DNA from: Saposhnikovia divaricata
Lineage: Eukaryota; Streptophyta; Magnoliopsida; Apiales; Apiaceae
Reading direction: 5' to 3'
DNA length: 64,000 nt
Assembly: GCA_036435485.1 (NCBI GenBank)
Contig: CM071600.1
Location: 49,845,546-49,909,545, forward strand
This document shows, one piece after another, positions 10,227-21,502 of the stretch (within the stretch, counting starts at the first letter, position 1; every line of letters starts with the position of its first letter). A program made the translations under genes and the position numbers. The notes beneath the pieces were generated by a model that was given only the letters and a program-made list of their open reading frames with translations, was not told the DNA's origin and made no database searches.

Positions 10227-11774
10227 ATGGGCTCCCTCGAAAATAATCTTACTCAAAAATTAGTTTCACAATTTCCCATGAATACACTAGAGCCTGAAGA
10301 ATTCAGAAGGCAAGGCCACCTGATGATAGATTTTCTTGCTGATTACTATCGTAAAGTCGAAAATTATCCAGTTAGAAGCCAGGTCTCACCTGGTTATCTT
10401 CGTGAAATTTTACCAGAATCTGCTCCATACAACCCTGAATCTCTTGAAACAATTCTTCAAGATGTACAAACCAAAATAATCCCTGGTATCACACATTGGC
10501 AGAGTCCCAACTTTTTTGCTTATTTCCCTTCCAGTGGTAGTACTGCTGGTTTTCTTGGTGAAATGCTTAGTACTGGTTTTAATGTTGTTGGCTTTAACTG
10601 GATGGTTTCACCGGCTGCTACGGAGCTCGAAAATGTTGTCACCGATTGGTTTGGAAAAATGCTTCAACTTCCCAAATCCTTTCTTTTCTCTGGTGGTGGA
10701 GGCGGTGTTTTGCAAGGGACTACCTGCGAGGCCATACTGTGTACACTTGTGGCAGCTAGAGACAAAAACTTGAGGCAACATGGCATGGATAATATTGGCA
10801 AGTTGGTTGTCTATTGTTCTGACCAAACTCATTCTGCCCTGCAAAAGGCTGCCAAAATTGCTGGGATAGATCCCATGAATTTTCGTGTAATTGAAACTAC
10901 CAAATCCTCTGATTTCAAGCTCTGTCCTAAGCGACTGGAATCCGCAATTTTGTATGATATGCAAAATGGACTTGTTCCATTGTACTTGTGTGCCACTGTT
11001 GGGACAACGTCATCAACCACAGTTGATCCATTGCCAGCTCTTACAGAGGTGGCCAAAAAGTACGAATTATGGGTCCATGTTGATGCTGCATATGCTGGAA
11101 GTGCTTGCATCTGCCCCGAATTTCGACAGTATCTTGACGGTGTGGAAAATGCAGATTCTTTCAGCTTGAATGCACACAAGTGGTTTTTGACAACATTAGA
11201 CTGCTGTTGTCTTTGGGTGAAGGATCCAAGTGCTCTCATAAAATCTCTTTCCACATATCCCGAGTTCTTGAAGAATAATGCTAGTGAAACAAACAAGGTG
11301 GTTGATTATAAGGACTGGCAAATAATGTTGAGCAGGCGATTCCGAGCACTGAAATTGTGGTTTGTCTTGAGAAGCTATGGAGTTGGTCAGCTGAGGGAGT
11401 TTATAAGAGGGCATGTTGGGATGGCCAAGTATTTTGAAGGGCTAGTGAACATGGACAATAGGTTCGAAGTTGTGGCGCCTAGACTATTTTCAATGGTCTG
11501 TTTTAGGATTAAGCCATCTGCCATGATCGGAAAAAATGACGAAAAAGAGGTAAATGAAATCAACCGGAAGTTGTTGGAGTCGGTGAATGATTCGGGTCGG
11601 ATATATGTTAGTCACACAGTGTTGGATGGGATTTACGTGATCCGGTTTGCCATTGGAGGAACCCTAACAGATATTAACCATGTGAGTGCGGCTTGGAAGG
11701 TGTTACAGGACCATGCAGGCGCCTTGCTTGACGATGCTTTCTTGTCGAAGAAGCTCGTGCATATATTATCCTAA
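10227..11774 (+). CDS. TYDC: Tyrosine decarboxylase-type aromatic L-amino acid decarboxylase
   Basis: 515 aa, one exon, the usual length for plant group II PLP decarboxylases. The first in-frame ATG (MGSLENN) is used; the open frame extends to a TTG upstream that is unlikely to initiate. Landmarks: HWQSPNFFAYFPSS (about 90-103), a Gly-rich phosphate segment FSGGGGGVLQGTTCEA (about 154-169), the stacking His in DQTHSALQKA (His202), Asp286 in HVDAAYAGSA, the PLP Schiff-base Lys in SLNAHKWF (Lys318), and the catalytic-loop Tyr in VVDYKDW (Tyr361). Having Tyr, not Phe, there points to decarboxylation rather than aldehyde synthesis. Ser369 in MLSRRF fits tyrosine/DOPA decarboxylases; tryptophan decarboxylases usually have Gly. 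It would make tyramine or dopamine from tyrosine or DOPA in the cytosol, feeding hydroxycinnamoyl amides and, in some plants, alkaloids. Substrate choice is inferred. Confidence 0.92.
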   Translation: MGSLENNLTQKLVSQFPMNTLEPEEFRRQGHLMIDFLADYYRKVENYPVRSQVSPGYLREILPESAPYNPESLETILQDVQTKIIPGITHWQSPNFFAYFPSSGSTAGFLGEMLSTGFNVVGFNWMVSPAATELENVVTDWFGKMLQLPKSFLFSGGGGGVLQGTTCEAILCTLVAARDKNLRQHGMDNIGKLVVYCSDQTHSALQKAAKIAGIDPMNFRVIETTKSSDFKLCPKRLESAILYDMQNGLVPLYLCATVGTTSSTTVDPLPALTEVAKKYELWVHVDAAYAGSACICPEFRQYLDGVENADSFSLNAHKWFLTTLDCCCLWVKDPSALIKSLSTYPEFLKNNASETNKVVDYKDWQIMLSRRFRALKLWFVLRSYGVGQLREFIRGHVGMAKYFEGLVNMDNRFEVVAPRLFSMVCFRIKPSAMIGKNDEKEVNEINRKLLESVNDSGRIYVSHTVLDGIYVIRFAIGGTLTDINHVSAAWKVLQDHAGALLDDAFLSKKLVHILS

Positions 11775-11879
11775 AATGGAGATATATTAAATAAACTGTT
11801 TATTTTATGTGTGCTACATGTATTTCGTTTGTAATTGTTATAATTTATATATCTATTCAGATTAATCTATATTTTTAAT

Positions 11880-12190
11880 GTGTGTTCATAACATTGATCA
11901 GATGAATTCATATTGTGCAAAATGAGTTGCTTCATCAGTATTTTGGACCACTTGATCCTAAAAATGATTATTTTGGGGCCATCACCGGAAAGTGCTTGCA
12001 TGTCACTTTTTTTTACTTTGCAACGCTAAGCTTTTTTTACTATGAATTGGTTACATTAATAAATACATAATAGCATGATGTAGCGAAAAAGAATTGGTAG
12101 CATGTTTTAGAAAATCATAAATTCAAATTATTATCTATGCATGAAAAAGTGGGTGAAGAGTTTGAAGTTGTCTAATTATTGAGTACTAAT
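11880..12190. repeat. Diverged direct repeat, unit 1
   Basis: Shares ordered blocks with 12388-12665: TGTTCATAACATTGATCAGA, a later AAAATCATAAATTCAAATT, and AGAGTTTGAAGTTGTCTAAT. The order is kept but the spacing differs, as in an old segmental duplication within the intergenic region. Confidence 0.6.
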
Positions 12191-12387
12191 TATGATAATG
12201 ACCAAAATAATATCATATATATGTGTGTTTCTCGGCAGCTAGAAATGTAAAAAAGATGGTACAACAAAGAAGTTGGTAAGAATTTACCATAGAATCCAAT
12301 TTTTTTTTTAATAAAAATGTACAACAAAAAAATTGTAAACAAAATCTCGTTTGCATTTTAGTCAAATATTTTAAACTATTTTTTAAA

Positions 12388-12665
12388 AGCGTGTTCATAG
12401 CGTTGATCAGACTCTCATTGTGCTTTGCTAAATACAGATAAAGTTCCTAGGATAAGTACAAAAAAACATGTACTTTAACAAGTACACATTTGTGCTATGA
12501 GTTCCTTTCATTAAACAAGTACATAGCGTGTTGTTGTGCGAAATAATTTGATATTTTATTCGAAATTATTGGTAATGTGCAGGTTTGAAAAAATCATACA
12601 TTTGAATTCGTATTCTTACCAATAAAATTCTGGCGTAGAGTTTGAAGTTATCTAATAATGATCGT
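12388..12665. repeat. Diverged direct repeat, unit 2
   Basis: Counterpart of the unit at 11880-12190: TGTTCATAGCGTTGATCAGA near 12391, AAAATCATACATTTGAATTC near 12590 and AGAGTTTGAAGTTATCTAAT near 12636. Non-coding; it lies between the decarboxylase and the calmodulin-like gene. Confidence 0.6.
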
Positions 12666-12894
12666 ATATGGTAAATATATTATGTTTAAGACTAATATAA
12701 AATGCCAAAATGGTAACTGGTAGGAAATAGTTACATCTGTTTTTTTGCCGTCTGCAGTGGTTATTTCTGGGTATGTCATTATCTTTAATTTGGACTAATG
12801 TTCTTTTTATACAGATTAGTAACTGAATTATTGAATTACATGAATTTGTTTCTACAGGTAGCAATATTGTAAAATAAGACCTCTACATTACAAG

Positions 12895-13413
12895 CTAATT
12901 TGCAGAGTGAGTCATCATGGCTAAAAACTCATCAATGTCAACAAAACCATCTTGGTTAGTATCAACAGCCCTCACCATTCTTCGACAATCTTGCAAGCTA
13001 CATTTCTCCCCCAGCCTTTCCATCAACTCATGCACTTCCTCTCCACTAATCTTCCCATCACCATTTAAATCAAACACACGAAAAGCATTTTGTATATCTA
13101 CCATCTTGAGTACGCCTCCCCTCTTCTGCACGTTCACAAACTCATCGTAACTAATGAATCCGTCTCCATCGAGATCAGCAACCTCAAAGATCTTCTGTAC
13201 ATCCTTACTTGTGCTGTCCTTCTGCACTGCTCTTATTATGACCTTGTACTCTTCATGCGATATCATTCCATCTTTGTCGATGTCAAATTTATTAAATATT
13301 TGCCTCATTTCATCTGTGTTTGGCTCAGGAACAGGTAATGATCCTGAATTCTGCCTGCTGCCAAAGGACAGTATACGAGATGGTTTCCGGAGGAACTTTA
13401 TGTTATACTGCAT
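12895..13413 (-). CDS. Calmodulin-like protein with four EF-hands
   Basis: 172 aa from the ATG at 13413 (MQYNIKFLRKPSR). An upstream in-frame ATG at 13437 would add 8 residues, and still earlier frame has no ATG. A basic, possibly amphipathic N-terminus (1-30) precedes four canonical EF-hand loops: DIDKDGMISHEE (44-55), DLDGDGFISYDE (80-91), DLNGDGKISGEE (115-126) and DTNQDGFVDIDE (151-162). All have Asp at position 1 and Glu at position 12, so all four should bind calcium. It is presumably a calcium sensor. The basic tail before EF1 sets it apart from true calmodulin and could direct it to an organelle or membrane, but no clear signal is visible. Intronless. It lies tail-first toward the decarboxylase, and its 5' side faces the 3' end of the malectin/LRR gene. 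Confidence 0.9.
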   Translation of the reverse strand: MQYNIKFLRKPSRILSFGSRQNSGSLPVPEPNTDEMRQIFNKFDIDKDGMISHEEYKVIIRAVQKDSTSKDVQKIFEVADLDGDGFISYDEFVNVQKRGGVLKMVDIQNAFRVFDLNGDGKISGEEVHELMERLGEKCSLQDCRRMVRAVDTNQDGFVDIDEFLAMMTHSAN

Positions 13414-13437
13414 ATCTAAATATGTGGTAAGGCACAT

Positions 13438-13973
13438 AATATTTCTACACAATACATTCTTAAGCAAATGACCCTTTTATAACAGAACATACAGAATAAA
13501 GGAATACTTAACATATACACATTCTAATGCTCAAAAGTGTAAGACAATGCAGAATAACTTCAGCCCCAAACTTCTTTTTCTACAAAAAGACACTGCGCTA
13601 AACTTAAACTAACCTAAAAGATGAACTAAAGCAAAAACATATATAGAGCCTTAGAATCTGATTGCATATATATATCGAAAAGTTTGAAAAGATAACAAAG
13701 TTAAAAGAAAAGAAAGTAATTGTACTGTAACTTTATTAGTATGTTTTGGAGTTGCATAAATTGCAGAGATTCAGTACAGTGTTTTGGCTTTTGATTTTTC
13801 ATGTATAGTTTTGATGCTAATAAATATGAATACAATGCAATTTTACCCCCTTCCAAAATTATGATTAATCACTTTCTCTTTATACCCCTCTTGTGCTGAT
13901 CATCATCGGTCATTCCCTTCATCCATCCCGTGCACGCAAAAGCTTTCCAATTCTCCTCAGCCTTCCTTTAGCA
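13438..13973. other. Spacer between the CML promoter side and the LRR gene 3' end
   Basis: AT-rich and non-coding. It must hold the CML promoter on the minus strand; a TATATATG-like string lies near 13639-13647. The 3' UTR of the malectin/LRR gene begins below 13974. Confidence 0.5.
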
Positions 13974-16900
13974 TTATTCTTTCCCATATGACAAGTTATT
14001 TCCAGAGACCCTACATAAAAAAAAATAAAAAAAATTCAATACTAATTCAAATGCAACTATAGTTTCAAAAGTAGGTCTTGTGACCTTGAATCATTCTCTA
14101 ATATCTTCCCACCAAAACTGATTAATAAACAGGACAAGTTTTAGCAGATTCAAGCAAGTTCTTAAAAACTATTAACAGCAAAATGGGACGTAAAATTACT
14201 AACAAATCACTAATATGGGTAGAGGAGGTTCTTCTAACTTCTAAGAACCTAGCTTGCTTAATATAAACAACTAAAAAGGAAAAAAGAAGAAGAAAACGAA
14301 CTTACTGAAGATTCAGATCTTTCTTATTCGCTAAATTGTTTGGAATGCTGCCAGTTAGATTGTTATTTTGAAGGAATCTGTAGAATACAGAAACAAGCTG
14401 GTAATTTGGCAGAAATTATAATTATACACAATTTATTTTGGGAAAATTTCCCAAGTAATTAAACATTGGCAGCTAATATGTTATATACACAGTAGGATTT
14501 GCAATAGGATGGGAATTCCAGCATATGCAATATCATTTCTCCCAACTTTTTCATACGTTTTTTTTTTACAGAAACTTTTTCATATTTAAATATAATCTTT
14601 GAGTAGGAAAAGCTTACACTTCTTGAAGCTTTGGGAGTACTCCTAGTGATTGAGGGATTGATCCTTCCAGTTTGTTGTCCTCCAAATGCCTTTTCACAGA
14701 TAAAAAGGGGAGAAAAAAGATAGTAGTATCATTAAGCAACAAAGCTGAAACAAGAATGATTGAGATCAGTAAAACACGAGAAAGCAACTTACAAGGATTT
14801 TAGAGCCTTTAATGAGCTCATATCTGGAATTGTACCAGAAAGCTTATTACCTCCCAGCCAGCTGTCCAAAAGAAAAATGAAACAAAAATAAATTCAAGCC
14901 AAATTTCTGGAGAACACAGGCTTGGTAAACAGAGTCTCAAGAGGTATTCTTAAACTTGCTAGGCAGACTGAGGTGGCAGAGAAGGTGACTAAAGCCTGAT
15001 GCTCTCTGTATCTATGCTAGAATTACTGCATATGCATATAGGAAAAAAAATCTCGAAAAGCTACCAGTTGCCTAAGCTTAAAAACACTATATAGTTTGAC
15101 AACTTACACACTAGAGATGGCAGTTAAATTGGCTATGTCTTTGGGAAGTGTCCCGGAGATCCCGAAGCTAGTAAGGTTCCTTCACATGACAGAATGAATG
15201 TTACAATACAGTCAAAGTAAAATCATGAACATATAGTGTTGTAATCTCAGGTCTTACATATTAAACAACAAATAATATCTTTAAACATGTGTCAAAGGAC
15301 TAAACTTAATTTTAATGATGTGAATCACATGACTTCTTAAAGAACAATGTTAATTATTCATCATGTTCATTATTACGTAGATTACAAGTAAAACTTACAA
15401 GGAGATAATTCGAGCATTTTTCTCTTCAGAACATGTAACACCGGTCCACGAATGTTGTTTAGGTAGGCATGGATCTCCGTTCCAATCAGGAGGCAGATTT
15501 TTGAGGCTTTTAGCCAATGTTTCCATCACTTTCACTGTAAAGAAAACAAAACAAAATGAACTGATTTTTAAGTAAAAGTAAAATTTACTTAAAGGTTATA
15601 TTCAGAACCCAAATCTTCACTCGAGTTTATAAAACCATCAAACTTGCAATAGCAAAAGTTGTGTATACTGTTTTGTGCATCTAACAACTCTTTTACTGGG
15701 GACTGGGGTCACACGGGATGCAACTTTTGCTATTGCAAATGTAATAATACATGAACTGAATATTGGATAAGTATTTGCAAAATAACTTCATTTAATCCGA
15801 ATCTTGAAATTTGATCAGTGTACCATCTCTAGTAACAGTCCTTCCTCCAAGAGGCAAAATCTGAAAGATTTCCCCCGCATTGATTAAAGGGCCAACGTGC
15901 ATATCTCTCTGCGGATTCATGACAATCTCAACTTGCCCTTCAAGAGGCCATTCCGTGCTACAAACACTGACACCTGTGGTTGTAACATTCAGGCTGTTGT
16001 AGAAAACTTCACCATTTACACTGACATTGAAAACTCTCCAACTAAATGGACCTGGAGTTCGGCTTTCTTGGAAGTAGAACGCAACATAGTAAATACTGTC
16101 AGGCAAAGGAAATGAAGGCCATTTGACTGTGAGAGTTCGGGCTTGTCTTGCTGTAATTGCTGTTGCGAATATCTTTGCTGGTGGAATGTTCCAAAATCCT
16201 GAAGTACTTATGTTGGAGTGGCTTTTTCCAGCAACATTTCTATCCATGAACGGTTGCCAATCCCGGTTGAATGCATCATCTGGATAACTATTCAATTATT
16301 TATAGCACCATCAGAAACAAATCTAGCCTTTTCATCTGTGACTATACTCAACTAAAGAACTGATTTTAGAAACTATGTTGTAGTATTAAAATAATGCCTC
16401 CTCTCTGGTTTGAACTTTTAGGTGTTAACAATGTTCCAAGAAAAGCATTCAAAATTTTGAGGATAAAGAAAAAGCTGTCAGTCACGAATTCACATGAAAC
16501 TATAAGGAAATTCAGAAAACCATCTGCGATATTCCTTACCTTATTATATCTCCATCGGAGCCAAAGCTAGCTCGAGCAACCAAAGATAAAGCATATTTAT
16601 CAAAATCAGTTGAATTATACAGTGATTTTTCAAGATAAATCACCTCAAGAGCAGAGATAAAAGGGCTAGAAACGGTGTGTTCATTCTTAGCCAAGCACAC
16701 GCTTAACGACATTCTGTGAGCAGTGACTATGATCTCATAATAGGAACTAAGGCCATTGGCATAATCCTCAGTGGTATTAACGATGCTCCATCTAGTTCCA
16801 TCAATTATCTGATCAAACACTGGTGGTTCTTTCTTCCCATCAAAATCTCCATAGTAATATGTAGTTCTAATAAGAAATTTTCCGCCTTTGATTACTGGAA

Positions 16901-17604
16901 AAGTATAGCAGTATTTCCTAGATGCAGTGTCCGGAAAATACCTCAATGTTTTCAGTAGAGGCAATACATCTGGATTTTTAATAGATGTAATGTTTCCAAC
17001 AAATATGTGGCCGTGATCTGGAATGAAATTTAGGCCATTTTCTGCTTCAAATTCTGGTCCTCCGCAGTTTAACAAGAAGCCTGCACTAGATTACGAGGAA
17101 AGGGATATATTAGCCAAGCTTGGAAATCGATGAGCTTATAGATAACTTCATTTTCATAACTTTTTGTGATAATCTAACTGTACTAAAGTGCATAAGTTTT
17201 AATAGGGGTTTTGAGCATGACACCACATTTGTGACAAAAGAAAATGTGGCTGTCAATATTTTTCTTGAACATGATGTCAAAACAATGACAAAGAGTATAT
17301 ACAAGTTCATTATCTGACTGATTCCAGAACATATACATTATATTTAGGACATATATATACACATTACCAATGTTTTTGATGATTCTTGAACATGCACTTT
17401 AACATAACAGGACAAAGGGTTCACATCTTAGCAATGTTTTTGATGAATTTTGAACATAATACTTAATTATGGGAGAAGGGTGTTAGAGATAATGATTGCA
17501 TGTTTAGAAAAAATATGAAAGTTGTTACCTCTAGGCTGAGGGATGGCAGCATTGGTGAAAAATGGAATGCTAAAAAGCCATAGGAGGACCAGGGGGATGC
17601 ACAT
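13974..17604 (-). CDS. Secreted malectin-like domain/LRR protein, nine exons
   Basis: Exons on the minus strand: 17604-17529, 17080-16540, 16287-15824, 15534-15399, 15179-15108, 14861-14793, 14689-14618, 14377-14306 and 14010-13974. All introns are GT-AG, phases agree, total 1539 bp (512 aa). Residues 1-19 (MCIPLVLLWLFSIPFFTNA) look like a signal peptide. GFLLNCGGPEFE opens a malectin-like domain (about 26-360, ending ILPLGGRTVTRD). A DWNGDPCLP...SWTGVTC segment follows, the usual cap before LRRs. Four LRR exons of 69-72 bp encode repeats such as LGGNKLSGTIP, LEDNKLEGSIP and LQNNNLTGSIP. It ends VSGNNLSYGKE without a membrane segment or kinase, so it should be secreted, probably apoplastic. 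Length and order match an Arabidopsis group related to RLP4 (I recall AT3G05990 as similar). The ligand is unknown. Confidence 0.88.
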
Positions 17605-17805
17605 TGTTGGGGCTGGGGTACAAAACCAAATCTGAATTTGGTACCTTTGACAAAGAAAAAGGGTTTGACATGGGTCTATTTTAAGGTTGTGCAATAAAAT
17701 TGAGACAAATCATTGTCACTTTGACCCCAGTCCACTAATATATATACATCTTTTTTTAACCTTTTATAGTATTAAGAAAATAACAAATGCTTATCATATA
17801 TCAAG
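17605..17805. promoter_or_regulatory. Short intergenic region between the malectin/LRR gene and tRNA-Arg
   Basis: About 200 bp separate the ATG of the minus-strand LRR gene from the plus-strand tRNA. It must contain the LRR gene's 5' leader and core promoter. A CAAG just before the tRNA (17802-17805) resembles the CAA motif common upstream of plant tRNA genes. Confidence 0.5.
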
Positions 17806-17878
17806 GCGCCTGTAGCTCAGTGGATAGAGCGTCTGTTTCCTAAGCAGAAAGTCGAAGGTTCGACCCCTTCCTGGCGCG
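17806..17878 (+). tRNA. tRNA-Arg-CCT: tRNA-Arg(CCT)
   Basis: 73 nt, no intron. The acceptor stem GCGCCTG pairs with CTGGCGC (one T-T mismatch, which I recall in plant tRNA-Arg(CCT)), with discriminator G. The D arm is GCTC...GAGC, the anticodon stem TCTGT/GCAGA (one mismatch), and the loop TTCCTAA carries anticodon CCT followed by A37. The T arm is GAAGG-TTCGACC-CCTTC. The A box (TAGCTCAGTGG) and B box (GGTTCGACCCC) are intact. It reads AGG codons. A37 next to an anticodon ending in U36 is the t6A position. Confidence 0.96.
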
Positions 17879-17889
17879 ATTTATTAAAC

Positions 17890-17902
17890 TTTTGTTTTTT
17901 TT
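17890..17902 (+). terminator. RNA polymerase III terminator for tRNA-Arg
   Basis: A run of eight T (17895-17902), preceded by a TTTTG, lies within 25 bp after the tRNA 3' end. Confidence 0.8.
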
Positions 17903-18033
17903 CATTTATCCTTTCTTTATTATCAAAATTCAAAACCCTAAATTAGCTTATCTTCAAACTTTCAACTCTCTGTGCCCAAACACAAAACCCCCCCAAAAGC
18001 TCTGATTTTTAACCCTCAAATTCTATTGCAGAC

Positions 18034-18102
18034 ATGAATGTTTTTGAAATTAATGGAGCTACTCTCTCTCTTTCTCTCTTCACAGACGTTACTAATTCCA
18101 AG

Positions 18103-18141
<39 letters not shown>

Positions 18142-18330
18142 GTGTGTCTTCTGTGCTCCAGCAATTTTGATTGTTTAATTTATGATAAATGTTTCTCTTT
18201 AAATTATCAGAAGATAATTAGGCCTAATTGTATTGGTAATTTGACTTGATTGTAGTATGTAGAGATATTTTGAAATTAATGGAGCTACTCTCTCTCTTTC
18301 TCTCTTCACAGACGTTACTAATTCCAAGTA

Positions 18331-18361
<31 letters not shown>

Positions 18362-20983
18362 GTGTGTCTTCTGTGCTCCAGCAATTTTGATTGTTTAATT
18401 TATGATAAATGTTTCTCTTTAAATTATCAGAAGATAATTAGGCCTAATTGTATTGGTAATTTGACTTGATTGTAGTATGTAGAGATATCTGTTTTACACT
18501 TTTTGTCAGTCCCCTGTTTTGAATTTTTTATATTTTCATGGTTTGGCTGGAAAAGATTGTAGTAATATTTTTTTGGAACCAAGACAATGGACACTATTAT
18601 GTCGGTATGATAAATAAAAACTAAGCCAATTGAGAATTGAAAATCTGCTTGTGAGTTGTGATTAAATGAAAGCAATCTGGAAGGACAAGTCTATGTTTTA
18701 GGATTGTGTTTATGTATATAATTTTATGGAGTACAGCCAATCTATGCTCGTATGTGTTTTTTTTATAGTTCTGATTCTGAAGATCGACAAAGTTTGAGGT
18801 TGTTCTTTTTTCGTGAGTACGATAGTAGAGTTTGGTAAGAGTGGTTTCTATATATGTGAAAACTTTCAGAGTGGCTGTTTTGACAAGTGAAGTGATTGCG
18901 CTCTCCCTTCACACCAGGCATACGCCGTAGGCCATATTTCATATAATATGGGAAATTGCTTTCATGATTTGAGAGAAACAATGTTAATAGCTTCTTGCTG
19001 GATATTAAAAGTGACATAGTTGTATGGTACCCCCTTGTGTCTTTCATGCATTTGAGTATTTGACTCAACAATAAGAATTTTTGGGGGAACCATGATGATT
19101 CCACTTGTTTAATTTATGTTCTACTTTGTCTACACAAAGTATATACAGTCATATATTGTCTATCCATTATCACTCTGGCTGTGAGCTCTTTACATTGGTC
19201 CAAGTATCTACACAATAAGAGCTTAGATGACATTTTTTGATTGGTTTGTTTTCATTAATAATAATGGGTCCCCCTGCATGCACAAAGATCTTAACCAATT
19301 AAAATTAGCCAACTCATTAAAAAGTAGTTGTTAGAATGTGCTCTTGAGCACACACTAGAAAGACCTATTTTGTTTTACCAAATCGGCCGCCAAATCATGC
19401 AATGATTTAAACGAGACATAAAGAACCAAAAGTTTACATCCTTTAGTCCTCAGACATACCTATACCATTTACCAACAACTCAAATATACAAAATTTCCAC
19501 GATACAATTTCTTATTTCTGTAGGCAACCTAACGTAAAGGCTAATGCTTTTAACCTTCCTCTGCTTGCACTACCCGACAGCTATCAAGTCTTAGGATTTG
19601 ATGTAAATCTGGTTGCTATGTACTATTCTTCACAATTTTACTCCAATCAATTAAAGTAAAACTTTTTGTATTTAATAAAGTTATTAAATCTAAAACATCA
19701 TTAAACTAGACCTGAATTACTAACTTGCAAGTGGGTCATGAACTGAGAAATCTTGGAGTTCCTAGTTCCACTACCGAACTAACTTTTACTTGCTAAATTG
19801 TTTAACCACCCGCCCACAGCACGAGTTGGTCAAGTTATAATGCTTCTGAAGCTCTAAAGCCTTTTGCAGGCTTCCCTTAGGTAAATGAGTTGATCAGAAG
19901 GTTTTAAGTTCAGTTACCTACTTGCAACTTGGGGTATTGTTCATTGGTATTGTAGACCATTAACCAATCCTGTATACAGTTTGCCGTTTGCATATGTACT
20001 TGTTTGATAAGCCAAGCACTAGTACAGATATAACCTGTTCAAGTGAAAAGGCTACAAAAAAAATACCTATACTAAATTAGGTATTTAAAACTAATTACTC
20101 TTGTAAGTGGATTTTTGAGGCTTAACCAACTGATTATTTTTTTTCATGTAGAGAACTTCTCGATGCAATGCAAGCAGGTACACTGGAACCAGAAGTAGCC
20201 TTTATTAATGCATCGATTGTAAGCGATACTTTTGATGTGTTCTCGTGTTAATAAACTGTTACTTTGTTTGTATGATCATGCTCAAGGTATGTGTAATTAC
20301 TTTCATTAATTGACACAGATCCCAGATGTTTTTCCTGTTCTAGCAGCTGCTCACAAGACACTTGTAGCCAAATCGCGGGAATCACTTGCAACACGCACTC
20401 TACATTCCGAGTTGGTTTTCAACTACTCAGGCTCTAAGCATGTATGGAGTTTTTCTCCTATTTGTTTTACTATATGATTTTGTCCCTTTCAGTTGGTTAC
20501 TTCTCTTTCTGTTTTAACCAGATTAAAGAATCCTTCAAAAGATGCGGAATCACTGAAAACATAACATATGTCCTTGTGGCTCGTTTCAATGCGTCTGAAG
20601 ACGAGGTGAGGCACTTTTGTCATGAATAATGCAGAGTTCTAAAGTTGCTTCATTTTTTTTGCTATACAGTAGTTTTGTTCATTTGTTTCATTTGCTGTCC
20701 AAATAGACCGCAGCTATAGAAAACCTTGTCAAAGGTAAGAAGGTCGATATAGCAGAGTTGGAAAAAAGAGCAGACCATGCCCAAATACAAAAGGTTTGTT
20801 AGTTTTGCACTTTCCTGTTAGGAAACTGCTTTCTGTTGCCATTACTGGATATTCTTGACTGTTATATGCTGATCGCTTATTGACCATCACTCTCAGCAAT
20901 ACAAAATAACAACCGCAGAACTAGCAATATCGTCTCTTGCCGATTCTATAACATGCCGTATTGCTGCTCGTGATGCTTTATGA
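18034..20983 (+). CDS. TPRKB: EKC/KEOPS complex subunit, Cgi121/TPRKB family
   Basis: Exons 18034-18101, 20152-20218, 20319-20441, 20522-20605, 20707-20793 and 20897-20983 join in frame at GT-AG sites to 516 bp (171 aa). Recognisable blocks: N-terminal MNVFEINGATLSLSLFTDVT, LLDAMQAGTLEPEVAFINAS, PDVFPVLAAAHKTLV, LHSELVFNYSGSKHIKESF, ITYVLVARFN, and C-terminal SSLADSITCRIAARDAL. These are typical of plant Cgi121/TPRKB proteins. The protein binds the PRPK/Bud32 kinase within KEOPS, which with the Kae1 ATPase makes t6A at position 37 of ANN-decoding tRNAs. The TATA position is not clear. The ATG lies 155 bp after the tRNA-Arg gene. Intron 1 is about 2.05 kb and carries a 226-bp tandem duplication that includes most of exon 1. 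Confidence 0.92.
18044..18488 (+). repeat. Tandem duplication covering most of KEOPS exon 1 and start of intron 1
   Basis: TTGAAATTAATGGAGCTACT starts copy 1 at about 18044 and copy 2 at about 18270, a period of about 226 bp. Each copy carries the exon-1 coding stretch, the splice donor, a CT microsatellite, and about 130 bp of intron down to TAGTATGTAGAGATAT. Apart from CT-run length, the copies look identical by eye. Copy 2 lacks the ATG, so only copy 1 can serve as the first coding exon. Confidence 0.9.
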
Positions 20984-21502
20984 TAGAAGATTATAATGTC
21001 TATGAATGCACTCTTGGGCCATCTTTGGGTTTCAATCCACTCGGCAGTAAGATAGCTGTGTAATTCACAGGTGTAATGAATATCATTTACAGTGTTTTTT
21101 TTTTCTTTTTCATTATTGTGTGATTCTAGTGAAAGAAATATTGGTGATTGGTTGTTCAAAAGTACTGCTGTGAAAAATCTTTCCTCTTACATTCATAGAA
21201 CTGCATTAGATTAGAAGTGATTACATCCGGATAAGGAATAATCCGGATAACGAATAATTGCACGACTGTATGATGAACAATAATTTTCATCAAACAACAA
21301 ATGTAAAATAAATTTTGTGAATTGTCTGTTCTCTATTTTTCTAAATTCAAGATAGTGATAGTCATGAAAATTTTTAGACAAATCAACGAACTAAATTAGT
21401 TTCAATTTATAAATAATTATAGCAACTTACACTTTCAATTGGGCACTTTTCTTGTTTATATGTTCCAAAATTTTATCTAGTCACTTGTTGAACACTTGAA
21501 CG
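20984..21502. other. 3' flank of the KEOPS gene, no further gene seen
   Basis: 3' UTR and spacer. Near 21227-21257 GGATAAGGAATAATCCGGAT forms a small palindrome-like repeat. The 8-bp target site of the next hAT element (CTTGAACG, 21495-21502) closes the region. Confidence 0.6.

Noticed and set aside
12895..13467. 190-aa version of the calmodulin-like protein
   Set aside because: The first codon is TTG; ATG codons at 13437 and 13413 are the realistic starts.
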